Shown here in pieces: positions 1-6,723 of a stretch of DNA of 64,000 bases (position 1 is its first letter; each line of letters opens with the position of its first letter). The position numbers were made by a program, and so were the translations under genes. The notes beneath the pieces were generated by a model. The model ran no database searches, was not told the origin of the DNA, and saw only the letters and a program-made list of their open reading frames with translations. The stretch lies in NCBI RefSeq assembly GCF_040096015.1, contig NZ_JBBMFO010000004.1, forward strand, positions 1 through 64,000. The letters are read 5' to 3'. This DNA comes from Peptoniphilus_A hominis. GTDB lineage: Bacteria > Bacillota > Clostridia > Tissierellales > Peptoniphilaceae.

Positions 1-2
1 CC

Positions 3-254
3 AATAAAGTTAGAGCAGCTAAATCTTTAAGAGAATGGATAAAAAGAGCTGAAGAATCTAATTTAAAAGAATTTAAATCTTGTATCACTGCTTTTAATAA
101 CTGGTTTGATGAAATATGTAATTCTTTTGACTATTCTTGGTCTAATGGTCCCCTTGAAGGTACTCATACTAAAATAAAGACTTTAAAGAGGAATTGTTTT
201 GGTATGAAAAATTTCAATTTGTTTAGAAAAAGAATTATGTTTGCATGTAAGTAG
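3..254 (+). CDS. ISL3-family transposase, C-terminal fragment
   Basis: An open frame from the window edge encodes the last 83 residues of a DDE transposase. The stretch SNGPLEGTHTKIKTLKRN followed by GMKNFNLFRKRIMF is the typical C-terminal end of ISL3-family transposases, where the E of LEGT is the last acidic residue of the catalytic triad and the K/R-rich segment follows it. The 5' part is beyond the window, so I cannot say whether the gene is intact. It moves the element whose right end lies at 428. Confidence 0.85.
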   Translation, partial: NKVRAAKSLREWIKRAEESNLKEFKSCITAFNNWFDEICNSFDYSWSNGPLEGTHTKIKTLKRNCFGMKNFNLFRKRIMFACK

Positions 255-278
255 TGATAGGAAAACGGGAAAATTTTG

Positions 279-298
279 CAAAACCCCTAGGGGTTTTG
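279..298 (+). terminator. Perfect 20-bp palindrome after the transposase
   Basis: CAAAACCCCTAGGGGTTTTG is a perfect palindrome 24 bases after the transposase stop. The next bases are TTTGCC, so it is a weak terminator candidate rather than a classic one. It is inside the IS and may reduce read-through out of the element. Confidence 0.45.
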
Positions 299-430
299 TT
301 TGCCATACCTTTTTTTAGTAATTTTTTTGTTATTTTAGTTTTGATATTCTATTAGCGTCTAAGTATGGATTTTTACATAAAGAAAGAGACTCGAATTAAC
401 GAGTCTCCCCAATATTTGACATAGAGCCAA

Positions 431-474
431 AAAATAGTGCAAGCTAGGAATTGCTTCCTTTCTTACACTATTTT
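431..474. other. Hairpin outside the IS end
   Basis: AAAATAGTG at 431-439 pairs with CACTATTTT at 466-474 around a 26-base loop, immediately outside the IS end. It may be an old terminator or a relic of another element; no gene is tied to it. Confidence 0.35.
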
Positions 475-481
475 TGCTACT

Positions 482-506
482 AAAAAGTAGCCGAAGCTAC
501 TCTTTT
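482..506 (-). terminator. Terminator of the YitT-type gene
   Basis: AGTAGC-CGAA-GCTACT with A/T tracts on both sides lies about 40 bases after the stop of the minus-strand gene. On the minus strand it ends in a T run. Confidence 0.75.
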
Positions 507-545
507 TCATATATAAACTTGGAAATCTTTATTTAAAATAAAATT

Positions 546-1187
546 TTAAATGGAAAGATTTGTTTTTTCCACTGCTGGACTAACATTAATCTCAAATTGA
601 CCTACTAAAACAGATGATATTGTTGTAGTAACTAGAGAATAAATTATTCTAGCAAGGGGAATATAAGTTAAGGACATTACTAAGACAATTACGTCCATTA
701 GTAAGTAGGCATAAGAAATATTTATCTTACTCTTATTTGCTACTACAAGAGCCAAGGCGTCGTCTCCACCTGAGGCTCCTCCTTGAGATGCTACAAGTCC
801 ACAACCTAGTCCAATTCCAATGCCTCCAAATACAGCTGCCAAAAATGGATAGCTATAAAGATTAGGAATGATTGGTCCCATAAGGGAAAATATTTTATAG
901 AAGATGGCAAAAAATAATGAAGCCAATAAAGTCTTTCTTAAAAAGGCCTTTCCAAAAATATTTATTCCCATAATGATACAAATCACATCCATTATTAAAC
1001 TTAGAATTGATGGATTTATACCAAAGGTCTTATAAGATAATAATGCCAGGCCTAGGATTCCACCTTCTGTAATTTGAGATGGAATATGAATATTTACAAG
1101 TGTAAATGACTCAATCATAGATCCTAAGATAATATTAATTAGTTCTGTTCTTGTTAAATTAAACCAAGCCAGCTTTTGATTTAGCAT
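546..1187 (-). CDS. YitT-family membrane protein, short form
   Basis: The 213-residue protein has five to six hydrophobic segments and the glycine-rich stretch GGIGIGLGCGLVASQGGASGGDD, characteristic of the YitT_membrane domain (formerly DUF161). The cytoplasmic DUF2179 domain that normally follows is missing; the paralogue at 34508 keeps it. The function of the family is not established, though a transporter role is suspected. The ATG follows AAGGAGG with good spacing. A 280-base leader lies upstream, suggesting the gene is regulated after transcription starts. Confidence 0.8.
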   Translation of the reverse strand: MLNQKLAWFNLTRTELINIILGSMIESFTLVNIHIPSQITEGGILGLALLSYKTFGINPSILSLIMDVICIIMGINIFGKAFLRKTLLASLFFAIFYKIFSLMGPIIPNLYSYPFLAAVFGGIGIGLGCGLVASQGGASGGDDALALVVANKSKINISYAYLLMDVIVLVMSLTYIPLARIIYSLVTTTISSVLVGQFEINVSPAVEKTNLSI

Positions 1188-1505
1188 TTTAACACCTCCT
1201 TAATATTTCGCAATATAAGAAGGGTATCCAACCAACAAAAAAAGACTGCTGTCGGTCGTAAGGATAACCCTTCGTACTTTTGCAATCTCGTGGTGTTGAT
1301 GCTTTATTATTTGCTGATTTTTTCTTGTAAAAACTCTGAGCGTAATAGTTACTTTTTAGCTTTTTATCTACCACATCAGGCATATAGAAGGCTCTTAACT
1401 CGTAAACTTTAGCATCAGATAAAAACTACCTGAAAATTTCGGTAACCACCGTAAAATACTTAAATCAACATTTGATATTATAGCTTTTTATTTTTTTAAT
1501 TTCAA
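1188..1505 (-). promoter_or_regulatory. Consensus promoter and 280-base structured leader of the YitT gene
   Basis: On the minus strand TTGAAA (1500-1505), a 17-base spacer and TATAAT (1477-1482) form a near-perfect sigma-A promoter. The transcript would run about 280 bases before the yitT-like ATG. It contains a small hairpin (CGGT-GGTT-ACCG) and a stem pairing GAAGGGT(T)ATCC with GGATACCCTTC just before the ribosome binding site. A 64-codon reading frame (1189-1383) ends one base before the yitT ATG but has no clear ribosome binding site. I recognise no known riboswitch class here. Confidence 0.55.
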
Positions 1506-1572
1506 GTTTTTTTCTTAAAAAAATTAAGATTTCATAAAATTGTCACAAAGTTAATTTTAAAAATTTCTCATA

Positions 1573-1641
1573 AAAAAGGACTTGAGTTTAAACTTAAGTC
1601 CATTAAAAAAACCCCTGCTTCATAAGAAGTTGAGGGGTTTA
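1573..1641 (-). terminator. Tandem terminators after rplA
   Basis: Two hairpins lie downstream of rplA on the minus strand. AAACCCCT..AGGGGTTT (about 1607-1640) comes first, followed by a T tract; a second near-palindrome, GGACTTGAGTTT/AAACTTAAGTCC (1578-1601), follows it. Confidence 0.8.
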
Positions 1642-1653
1642 TCTTAGGTGTTT

Positions 1654-2355
1654 TTATTTTTCCATTAATTTTTGTCCATTGATTTTAATTCCAGGACCCA
1701 TTGTTGATGCAACTGTTACTGATTTTAAATAACGACCCTTTGCAGCTGCTGGTTTTGCTTTTATTATAGCCTCTGCAATTGTCTTAAAGTTTTCAGCAAG
1801 TTTATCAACTCCGAAAGAAACTTTTCCGATTGGAACATTAATGATTGCAGCCTTGTCTACTCTGTATTCAACTTTACCTGCTTTAGTTTCTTTTACGGCT
1901 TGTTCTACATCAAATGTAACTGTACCTGATTTAGGGTTTGGCATAAGTCCCTTTGGTCCAAGAACTCTACCGATTTTACCAACTACGCCCATCATGTCTG
2001 GAGTTGCAATAATTACATCAAAATCAAACCAGTTTTCGTGTTGGATTTTTTCAACTAATTCTTCTCCACCTGCATAGTCAGCACCTGCTGCTTCAGCTTC
2101 TTTAATTTTTTCTCCCTTTGCAAGAACAAGAACTCTAATTTGTTTACCTGTTCCGTTAGGAAGTACTACAGTACCTCTTACTTGTTGGTCAGCGTGTCTT
2201 GGGTCAACACCAAGTCTTACTGCAAGTTCTACTGTTTCGTCAAAGTTTGCCTTAGCAGTCTTTATAACTAAGTCAAGAGCTTCATTTACATCATATAAAT
2301 TTGATTTATCTACTAGCTTTGCGCTATCTTGATATTTTTTACCTCTTTTTGGCAT
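1654..2355 (-). CDS. rplA: 50S ribosomal protein L1
   Basis: The 233-residue protein has the full L1 length and family stretches such as GTVVLPNGTGK, IATPDMMG and LGPKGLMPNPKSGTV. L1 binds helices 76-78 of 23S rRNA to form the mobile L1 stalk, and in many bacteria it represses translation of its own mRNA. It is the last gene of rpmG-secE-nusG-rplK-rplA. A short hairpin resembling an L1 target sits directly before its ribosome binding site. Confidence 0.98.
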   Translation of the reverse strand: MPKRGKKYQDSAKLVDKSNLYDVNEALDLVIKTAKANFDETVELAVRLGVDPRHADQQVRGTVVLPNGTGKQIRVLVLAKGEKIKEAEAAGADYAGGEELVEKIQHENWFDFDVIIATPDMMGVVGKIGRVLGPKGLMPNPKSGTVTFDVEQAVKETKAGKVEYRVDKAAIINVPIGKVSFGVDKLAENFKTIAEAIIKAKPAAAKGRYLKSVTVASTMGPGIKINGQKLMEK

Positions 2356-2368
2356 ATTTACCTCCTTC

Positions 2369-2394
2369 GTGGTACTTGCGGCCTAGCCTCCCAC
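2369..2394 (-). promoter_or_regulatory. Candidate L1-binding leader hairpin before rplA
   Basis: The rplK-rplA gap on the minus strand reads GTGGGA, a small G/C hairpin, CCGCA-AGTA-CCAC and then AAGGAGG. GTGG pairs with CCAC so that the structure ends next to the ribosome binding site. The same pattern occurs before rplK. L1 autoregulation through such mRNA mimics is known in other bacteria; its use here is inferred. Confidence 0.55.
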
Positions 2395-2820
2395 TTATCT
2401 TTCTACTTCTATACCCATACTTCTAGCTGTACCTGCGATCATTTCCATAGCAGCTTCAACGCTTGCTGCGTTAAGATCAGGCATCTTTGTTTTAGCTATT
2501 TCTTCTACTTGAGCCTTTGTCAATTTTCCAACTTTTTTCTTGTTAGGTTCACCACTTGCCTTAGCCATATTAAGAGCTTTCTTAATAAGAACTGCAGCTG
2601 GTGGAGTCTTTGTGATAAAAGTGAAAGAACGATCTTGATAAACTGTTAGAACAACAGGGATAATCATACCTGCTTGATCTTGAGTCTTTGCGTTAAATTC
2701 CTTTGTGAACTGCATGATGTTTACACCATGTGGTCCTAGTGCAGTACCAACTGGTGGAGCTGGTGTAGCTTTTCCTGCAGGAATTTGTAATTTTACTAAT
2801 GCTATGACTTTTTTTGCCAT
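2395..2820 (-). CDS. rplK: 50S ribosomal protein L11
   Basis: The 141-residue protein begins MAKKVIALVKLQIPAGKATP and contains PPVGTALGPHGVNIMQF, the signature of L11. L11 binds the GTPase-associated region of 23S rRNA and is needed for factor-dependent steps of translation. The frame stays open 14 codons further upstream, but the ATG at 2820 is preceded by GGAGGAAATAAA and gives the conserved L11 N terminus, so that start is used. It follows nusG and precedes rplA, the usual order. Confidence 0.97.
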   Translation of the reverse strand: MAKKVIALVKLQIPAGKATPAPPVGTALGPHGVNIMQFTKEFNAKTQDQAGMIIPVVLTVYQDRSFTFITKTPPAAVLIKKALNMAKASGEPNKKKVGKLTKAQVEEIAKTKMPDLNAASVEAAMEMIAGTARSMGIEVER

Positions 2821-2834
2821 TTTATTTCCTCCTT

Positions 2835-2860
2835 GTGGTAATGCGGGTTTACCCTCCCAC
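2835..2860 (-). promoter_or_regulatory. Candidate L1-binding leader hairpin before rplK
   Basis: On the minus strand GTGGGA-GGG-TAAA-CCC-GCATTA-CCAC sits between nusG and the rplK ribosome binding site. It has the same outer GTGG/CCAC and inner G/C pairing as the copy before rplA, while the loop bases differ. That suggests selection on structure. Confidence 0.55.
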
Positions 2861-2867
2861 ACATTCC

Positions 2868-3410
2868 TTACTCTTTAATAATCTGATTGAAATCCAATTC
2901 AACAATTGTATCTCTTCCAAACATTGAGATACATACCTTAACCTTAGCTTTGTCGTAATTGAAGCTGTCGATTTTACCTACCAAATCTTTAAATGGTCCA
3001 TTAATAACTTTGACAACTTCTCCTACTTCGAAGTTATCGAATAACTCTTTGCTATCGGTAACTCCTAGTAGCAACACTTCTTCATCTGTTAGTGGCACAG
3101 GTTTTGAAGCTGGTCCAACGAAACCAGTTACTCCTCTTGTGTTTCTCACAAGATACCAAGTTTCGTCGTTCATAATCATGTTGACAAGGACATAAGATGG
3201 GAACATCTTTCTTTCCTTTGCCTTGGAAACTCCATCCTTAGTTTCAACATAGTCTTCCATAGGAATTCTAATGTCGAAGATGACATCTTCCATACCACGA
3301 TTGTGAACCATAGCTTCCATGTTTGCCTTTACCTTTTTTTCATAACCTGAATAAGTGTGAATTACATACCATTTTGAAGCTTCATTGCTATTAAGTTCTT
3401 GTGTATCCAA
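2868..3410 (-). CDS. nusG: Transcription termination/antitermination factor NusG
   Basis: The 180-residue protein has an N-terminal NGN domain (KWYVIHTYSGYEKKVKANM near residue 13, then MFPSYVLVNM) and a C-terminal KOW domain (EVGEVVKVINGPFKDLVGKI). NusG binds RNA polymerase to modulate pausing and links it to Rho or the ribosome. It sits between secE and rplK, the standard bacterial arrangement. The start gives a short family-typical leader before the NGN domain. Confidence 0.97.
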   Translation of the reverse strand: MDTQELNSNEASKWYVIHTYSGYEKKVKANMEAMVHNRGMEDVIFDIRIPMEDYVETKDGVSKAKERKMFPSYVLVNMIMNDETWYLVRNTRGVTGFVGPASKPVPLTDEEVLLLGVTDSKELFDNFEVGEVVKVINGPFKDLVGKIDSFNYDKAKVKVCISMFGRDTIVELDFNQIIKE

Positions 3411-3424
3411 CTAAAACACTCCAA

Positions 3425-3640
3425 TCAATAAATAAAACCAAATAAAAACATTATGATTTTATCATATGCTAATAGTAGTAATGATGACAAAATAACTGCA
3501 ACAATTACTATTATAGAATATTTGATTACAGTATCCTTAGAAGGCCATACAACCTTTTTGAATTCAGATTTCACACCTCTAAAGTATCTACCTAGACCGC
3601 CTTTTTTTTCTTCAGTCTTAGGTGCTGTTTTAGTAGCCAT
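3425..3640 (-). CDS. secE: Protein translocase subunit SecE
   Basis: This 71-residue protein has the short Gram-positive SecE form: a polar N terminus, the amphipathic segment LGRYFRGVKSEFKKVVWPSKDTVIKYS and one C-terminal membrane helix (IIVIVAVILSSLLLLAYDKIIMFLF, shown in part by its hydrophobicity). SecE clamps SecY in the membrane translocon. It lies nine bases after rpmG and is co-transcribed with nusG. Confidence 0.95.
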   Translation of the reverse strand: MATKTAPKTEEKKGGLGRYFRGVKSEFKKVVWPSKDTVIKYSIIVIVAVILSSLLLLAYDKIIMFLFGFIY

Positions 3641-3649
3641 AAATCCTCC

Positions 3650-3799
3650 TTACTTAGTTTCTTTGTGAGTCGTATGTTCTTTACAGAATTTACAATACTT
3701 CTTTAGTTCCAATCTTTCAGTAGTATTCTTCTTGTTTTTATATGTCACATAATTTCTGTTTTTACATTGTGTGCATTCAAGTACTACTCTATCTGCCAT
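3650..3799 (-). CDS. rpmG: 50S ribosomal protein L33
   Basis: A 49-codon gene at the head of the operon encodes MADRVVLECTQCKNRNYVTY and ends with a second cysteine pair in CKFCKEH. The four cysteines (C9, C12, C36, C39) form the zinc-ribbon version of L33, the form typically made when zinc is sufficient. A GGAGGTG ribosome binding site lies seven bases before the ATG. rpmG-secE-nusG is a common Firmicutes order. Confidence 0.95.
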   Translation of the reverse strand: MADRVVLECTQCKNRNYVTYKNKKNTTERLELKKYCKFCKEHTTHKETK

Positions 3800-3817
3800 A
3801 AAAACACCTCCAGTGCT

Positions 3818-3888
3818 AAAAAAAAGAGCCGCCTTTGGCTCCTTCTAATTTACTAAGTAATACTATCACATAAGTCCCTATTTGTAAA
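3818..3888 (-). promoter_or_regulatory. rpmG operon promoter with terminator-like leader hairpin
   Basis: TTTACA (3883-3888), a 17-base spacer and TAGTAT (3860-3865) form a good sigma-A promoter on the minus strand. About 20 bases into the transcript lies GAGCC-AAAGGC-GGCTC followed by eight T residues (3818-3841), a complete intrinsic terminator between promoter and rpmG. It could end transcription from the upstream helicase gene, or attenuate the ribosomal operon, or both. Confidence 0.6.
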
Positions 3889-3924
3889 GCTATTTGTGAT
3901 AAATTTTCTCTATTTTTTCTGCTT

Positions 3925-6222
3925 TTAATTATTTTTTTCGTCATGAAAATTTTTTAAGATTTCACTTATTTCATCTGAGTCCATAAAATCATAAATTTTC
4001 CAGTGATTTGGCAGCAAAAATTTGTAGGGTTCAAGGGAAAATCTCTTGTCCATTAAAAGAATCTTGCCCCTGTCATCTTCAGTCCTTATGACGCGTCCTG
4101 CCGCTTGCACAACCTTTATCATGCCTGGATAAATGTAGGCGTATTCGTAACCTCTCTTGTACTTTTTTTGAAAGTGGCTCTTTAAAATATTTCTCTCATA
4201 GGAAAGTCCAGGTAGACCCACAGTTATTATGGCGACCCCTCTCAGTCTCTCGCCAATTAAGTCTATGCCTTCAGAAAAAACTCCACCCATAACTGCAAAG
4301 GCTCTTGTGCTAGAAGAAAAAGTAAACTGGTTTAAAAATTCTTGACGGTCAGCTTCTGTCATGTCCCTATCTTGCTTAACTGCCTCCTGGTCTATGTCAA
4401 GGTATCTTTCGTAGACACTTTCCATAAATGCATAGGATGGAAAGAAGAAAATATAATTTCCATCATCATCAGAAAAATTTTTAAGATTTTCAATTATTTC
4501 ATCAATTGAATCTTCTCTATCCCTGTAAAGTGTGGAGATCTTATTATTTCTAAGGACCAGTAAATTTTCCGGGTCAAAGGGGGATTTTATCTTGTAATAG
4601 TTTGTCCCTTCATCTGCCCCTAAAAGTTTTCCGTAATATTTTATGGGGCTTAAGGTTGCTGAGAAAAAGACAGAAGACCTAGGTGTCCTCAAAATATTTT
4701 CAAAAATTGGTGCAATGTCAAGGGACTTTATTTTTACAAAGTCTTCGCCTTTTATTGATACAAAATCTTTATTGTAGTATTCCAAAATTTTGATGTACTT
4801 AAAAAGTTTAAAGTATATGTCAAGGGCATCTTCATAGCCATCAACATCCTTGTCCTTGGTCAAGAAGTCATTCATGGAAAAAACTGTCTTTTCCACTTCT
4901 CCATTAAAGGCTAAAAATTCATCATAGGAATAAAAAGTTTTTTGGCCAAGTTTTTTAAACTCTTCAAGGGCATTTGAGAGATGCTTTCTGACAGCCTTTC
5001 TCTTCTTGGGAAGAAGGTCTAAAAGTTTTTCCAAGTCGCCAATAAAAACTTCTGCCGAGTACATTTCTCTCCCCCTCTCCAAGAGGTTGTGGCTCTCGTC
5101 AACGAGGAGGGCGAACCTGAGCATGGAGTTTTCAAAAAATCTTTTGAGATATACTGTTGGGTCAAAGATGTAATTGTAGTCACAGACAATGAAGTCAGAG
5201 AAGTCCAATAAGTCCAATTGATATTCAAAGGGGCAGACCATGTGAAGTCTTGCAAATTTTTCAATGTTTTCCCTAGAAAAATTGTGGCAGGAGTCAAAAA
5301 TATCTATTATGGCGTCGTTGACCCTGTCAAAGTGGCCCTTGGCATAGGGACAGTCCTTGGGATTGCAGGAAACTTTGTCATTTAAGCAAATTTTTTCCTT
5401 TGCCGTGACAATTGCAAGCTTTAATTTTAATTTTTTATTTAAAAGTCTTTCTAGGGCATCTTTGGCAGCATTTTTCCCCGTAGACCTTGCCACTAGATAA
5501 AAGGCCTTGTCGATTTTATCTTCTCCCATGGCTTTAATTGTTGGGAAAATCGTAGAAATTGACTTGCCAATGCCCGTTGGCGCCTCTACAAATAATTTAT
5601 TTTCCTCATCAATGGTGTTATAAACTGCAACGGAAAGCTCTCTCTGTCCCTTCCTAAAGTTTTTAAAGGGAAAGATTAATTTTTTTATAGATTGGTCGCG
5701 AAGGTCCTTCCATTCAACAATTCTCTTGGAAAACTCCAAATATTCCATTAAAGTTCCCATGAAAAAGTCGCGAAGTTCTCCAAAGGAAAAAGTCTTTTTT
5801 ATGTTTAAAGTTTCTTCTGTTTCAAGTTGGAAGTAGGTCAGCATTACATTTACCCTGTCAAGTTCATGATCTTTTGCATAAATATAGGCGTAGCACTTAG
5901 CCTGTGCCCAGTGCATAATATTTTCTTCCTTTTTAAGCTCTTCTAGGTCCCTTGTAGTTGATTTTATTTCGTCAACTGTAACTTCCTCGGAAACTTCAAT
6001 GCCATCGGCGCGACCTTCCACAGTGAAATTTATGTCTTCAATTTCTTCTGTAGTTCTCAAAAAAACTTCTGTCAAAAAATCTTTGGAGTATTCCCTTTGG
6101 ATTTTTTGGTGTGCTCTTATGCCCTGGACAGCCCTCTTGTTGGAAAAAAATCTCCTGTCGATGTCGCCAGACCTCTTGACGAATTCTATTAAATTTCTTA
6201 CAGAGATTTTTACTTCCTTCAC
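3925..6222 (-). CDS. DinG/XPD-like helicase with N-terminal PD-(D/E)XK nuclease domain
   Basis: This 765-residue protein combines two modules. Residues 1-170 look like a Cas4-type PD-(D/E)XK nuclease, with GRAD near 70-73 and EIK near 85-87. The rest is a superfamily 2 DNA helicase of the DinG/XPD type: Walker A EAPTGIGKS (213-221), a Walker B DESH box (VDESHNLLERG), four cysteines typical of the iron-sulfur domain (CLNDKVSCNPKDCPY and CPFEYQ), and a C-terminal motif VQAAGRVIRTEDD. It probably unwinds and trims DNA in repair. It stands in front of the ribosomal operon but appears separate from it. Confidence 0.88.
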   Translation of the reverse strand: MKEVKISVRNLIEFVKRSGDIDRRFFSNKRAVQGIRAHQKIQREYSKDFLTEVFLRTTEEIEDINFTVEGRADGIEVSEEVTVDEIKSTTRDLEELKKEENIMHWAQAKCYAYIYAKDHELDRVNVMLTYFQLETEETLNIKKTFSFGELRDFFMGTLMEYLEFSKRIVEWKDLRDQSIKKLIFPFKNFRKGQRELSVAVYNTIDEENKLFVEAPTGIGKSISTIFPTIKAMGEDKIDKAFYLVARSTGKNAAKDALERLLNKKLKLKLAIVTAKEKICLNDKVSCNPKDCPYAKGHFDRVNDAIIDIFDSCHNFSRENIEKFARLHMVCPFEYQLDLLDFSDFIVCDYNYIFDPTVYLKRFFENSMLRFALLVDESHNLLERGREMYSAEVFIGDLEKLLDLLPKKRKAVRKHLSNALEEFKKLGQKTFYSYDEFLAFNGEVEKTVFSMNDFLTKDKDVDGYEDALDIYFKLFKYIKILEYYNKDFVSIKGEDFVKIKSLDIAPIFENILRTPRSSVFFSATLSPIKYYGKLLGADEGTNYYKIKSPFDPENLLVLRNNKISTLYRDREDSIDEIIENLKNFSDDDGNYIFFFPSYAFMESVYERYLDIDQEAVKQDRDMTEADRQEFLNQFTFSSSTRAFAVMGGVFSEGIDLIGERLRGVAIITVGLPGLSYERNILKSHFQKKYKRGYEYAYIYPGMIKVVQAAGRVIRTEDDRGKILLMDKRFSLEPYKFLLPNHWKIYDFMDSDEISEILKNFHDEKNN

Positions 6223-6258
6223 GCTAACCCTTCCTTATTTAAAATTATTTCTTAAAAA

Positions 6259-6723
6259 TTATTCTAAATCTAAAAAATCAAGCTGTCTTAAAGCTTCAAA
6301 CAAAATAATATTTGCAGAATTTGACAAGTTTAAACTTCTGCCATAATCCTTTAACATGGGAATTCTTATAGCCATGTCATAGTTTCCGAAGATCAAATCT
6401 TCTGGAAGACCTCGAGTTTCTGGTCCAAAAACTATAAAATCGCCATCCTTAAATTTCACATCAGAATATTTTTTCTTTGCCTTGGTGGAGGCGAGATAAA
6501 AATTGCTGTCTGGATATTTTTCCACAAGTTCATCATAGGAATCGTAATAATTTATGTCTACAAGGTGCCAATAATCAAGCCCTGCCCTCTTTAAATGTTT
6601 ATCGTCAACTTCAAAACCAAGAGGCTTTATAAGGTGAAGCCTCGTCTTTGTAAGGCCGCAAGTCCTTGCAATTGCACCAGTGTTAAAGGGAATTTCTGGC
6701 TCATAAAATACTATATTTAACAT
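6259..6723 (-). CDS. trmL: tRNA (cytidine/uridine-34 2'-O)-methyltransferase TrmL
   Basis: The 154-residue protein is a SPOUT methyltransferase of the TrmL/YibK group. Its N terminus MLNIVFYEPEIPFNTGAIART and the knot motifs FGPETRGLPEDL and IPMLKDYGRSLNLSNSANI are diagnostic. It 2'-O-methylates the wobble base of certain tRNA-Leu species using S-adenosylmethionine. I use the ATG at 6723, which gives the family N terminus and overlaps the upstream gene by seven bases, implying translational coupling. Confidence 0.94.
   Translation of the reverse strand: MLNIVFYEPEIPFNTGAIARTCGLTKTRLHLIKPLGFEVDDKHLKRAGLDYWHLVDINYYDSYDELVEKYPDSNFYLASTKAKKKYSDVKFKDGDFIVFGPETRGLPEDLIFGNYDMAIRIPMLKDYGRSLNLSNSANIILFEALRQLDFLDLE

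Larger units (their letters stand above)
1..428 (+). mobile_element. ISL3-family insertion sequence, 3' part
   Basis: The window opens inside an insertion sequence. The end of its transposase is followed by about 170 noncoding bases closing with ATATTTGACATAGAGCC at 412-428, which read inward on the other strand (GGCTCTATGTCAAATATTGGGG) resembles ISL3-type terminal inverted repeats. A near-perfect palindrome (GAGACTCG..CGAGTCTC, 387-408) lies just inside the end. The same end recurs at 32666-32741. The left end is outside the window. Confidence 0.75.

Noticed and set aside
1188..1470. T-box or a known riboswitch before the YitT gene
   Set aside because: GGTGGTTACCG near the 5' end looks slightly like a T-box motif but is in the wrong place, and no specifier stem, RFN, TPP, SAM, lysine or glycine signature is visible.
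1841..2077. Plus-strand frame over rplA, and similar frames over nusG, ftsX and AddB
   Set aside because: They are shadows of well-supported genes on the other strand and lack start signals.
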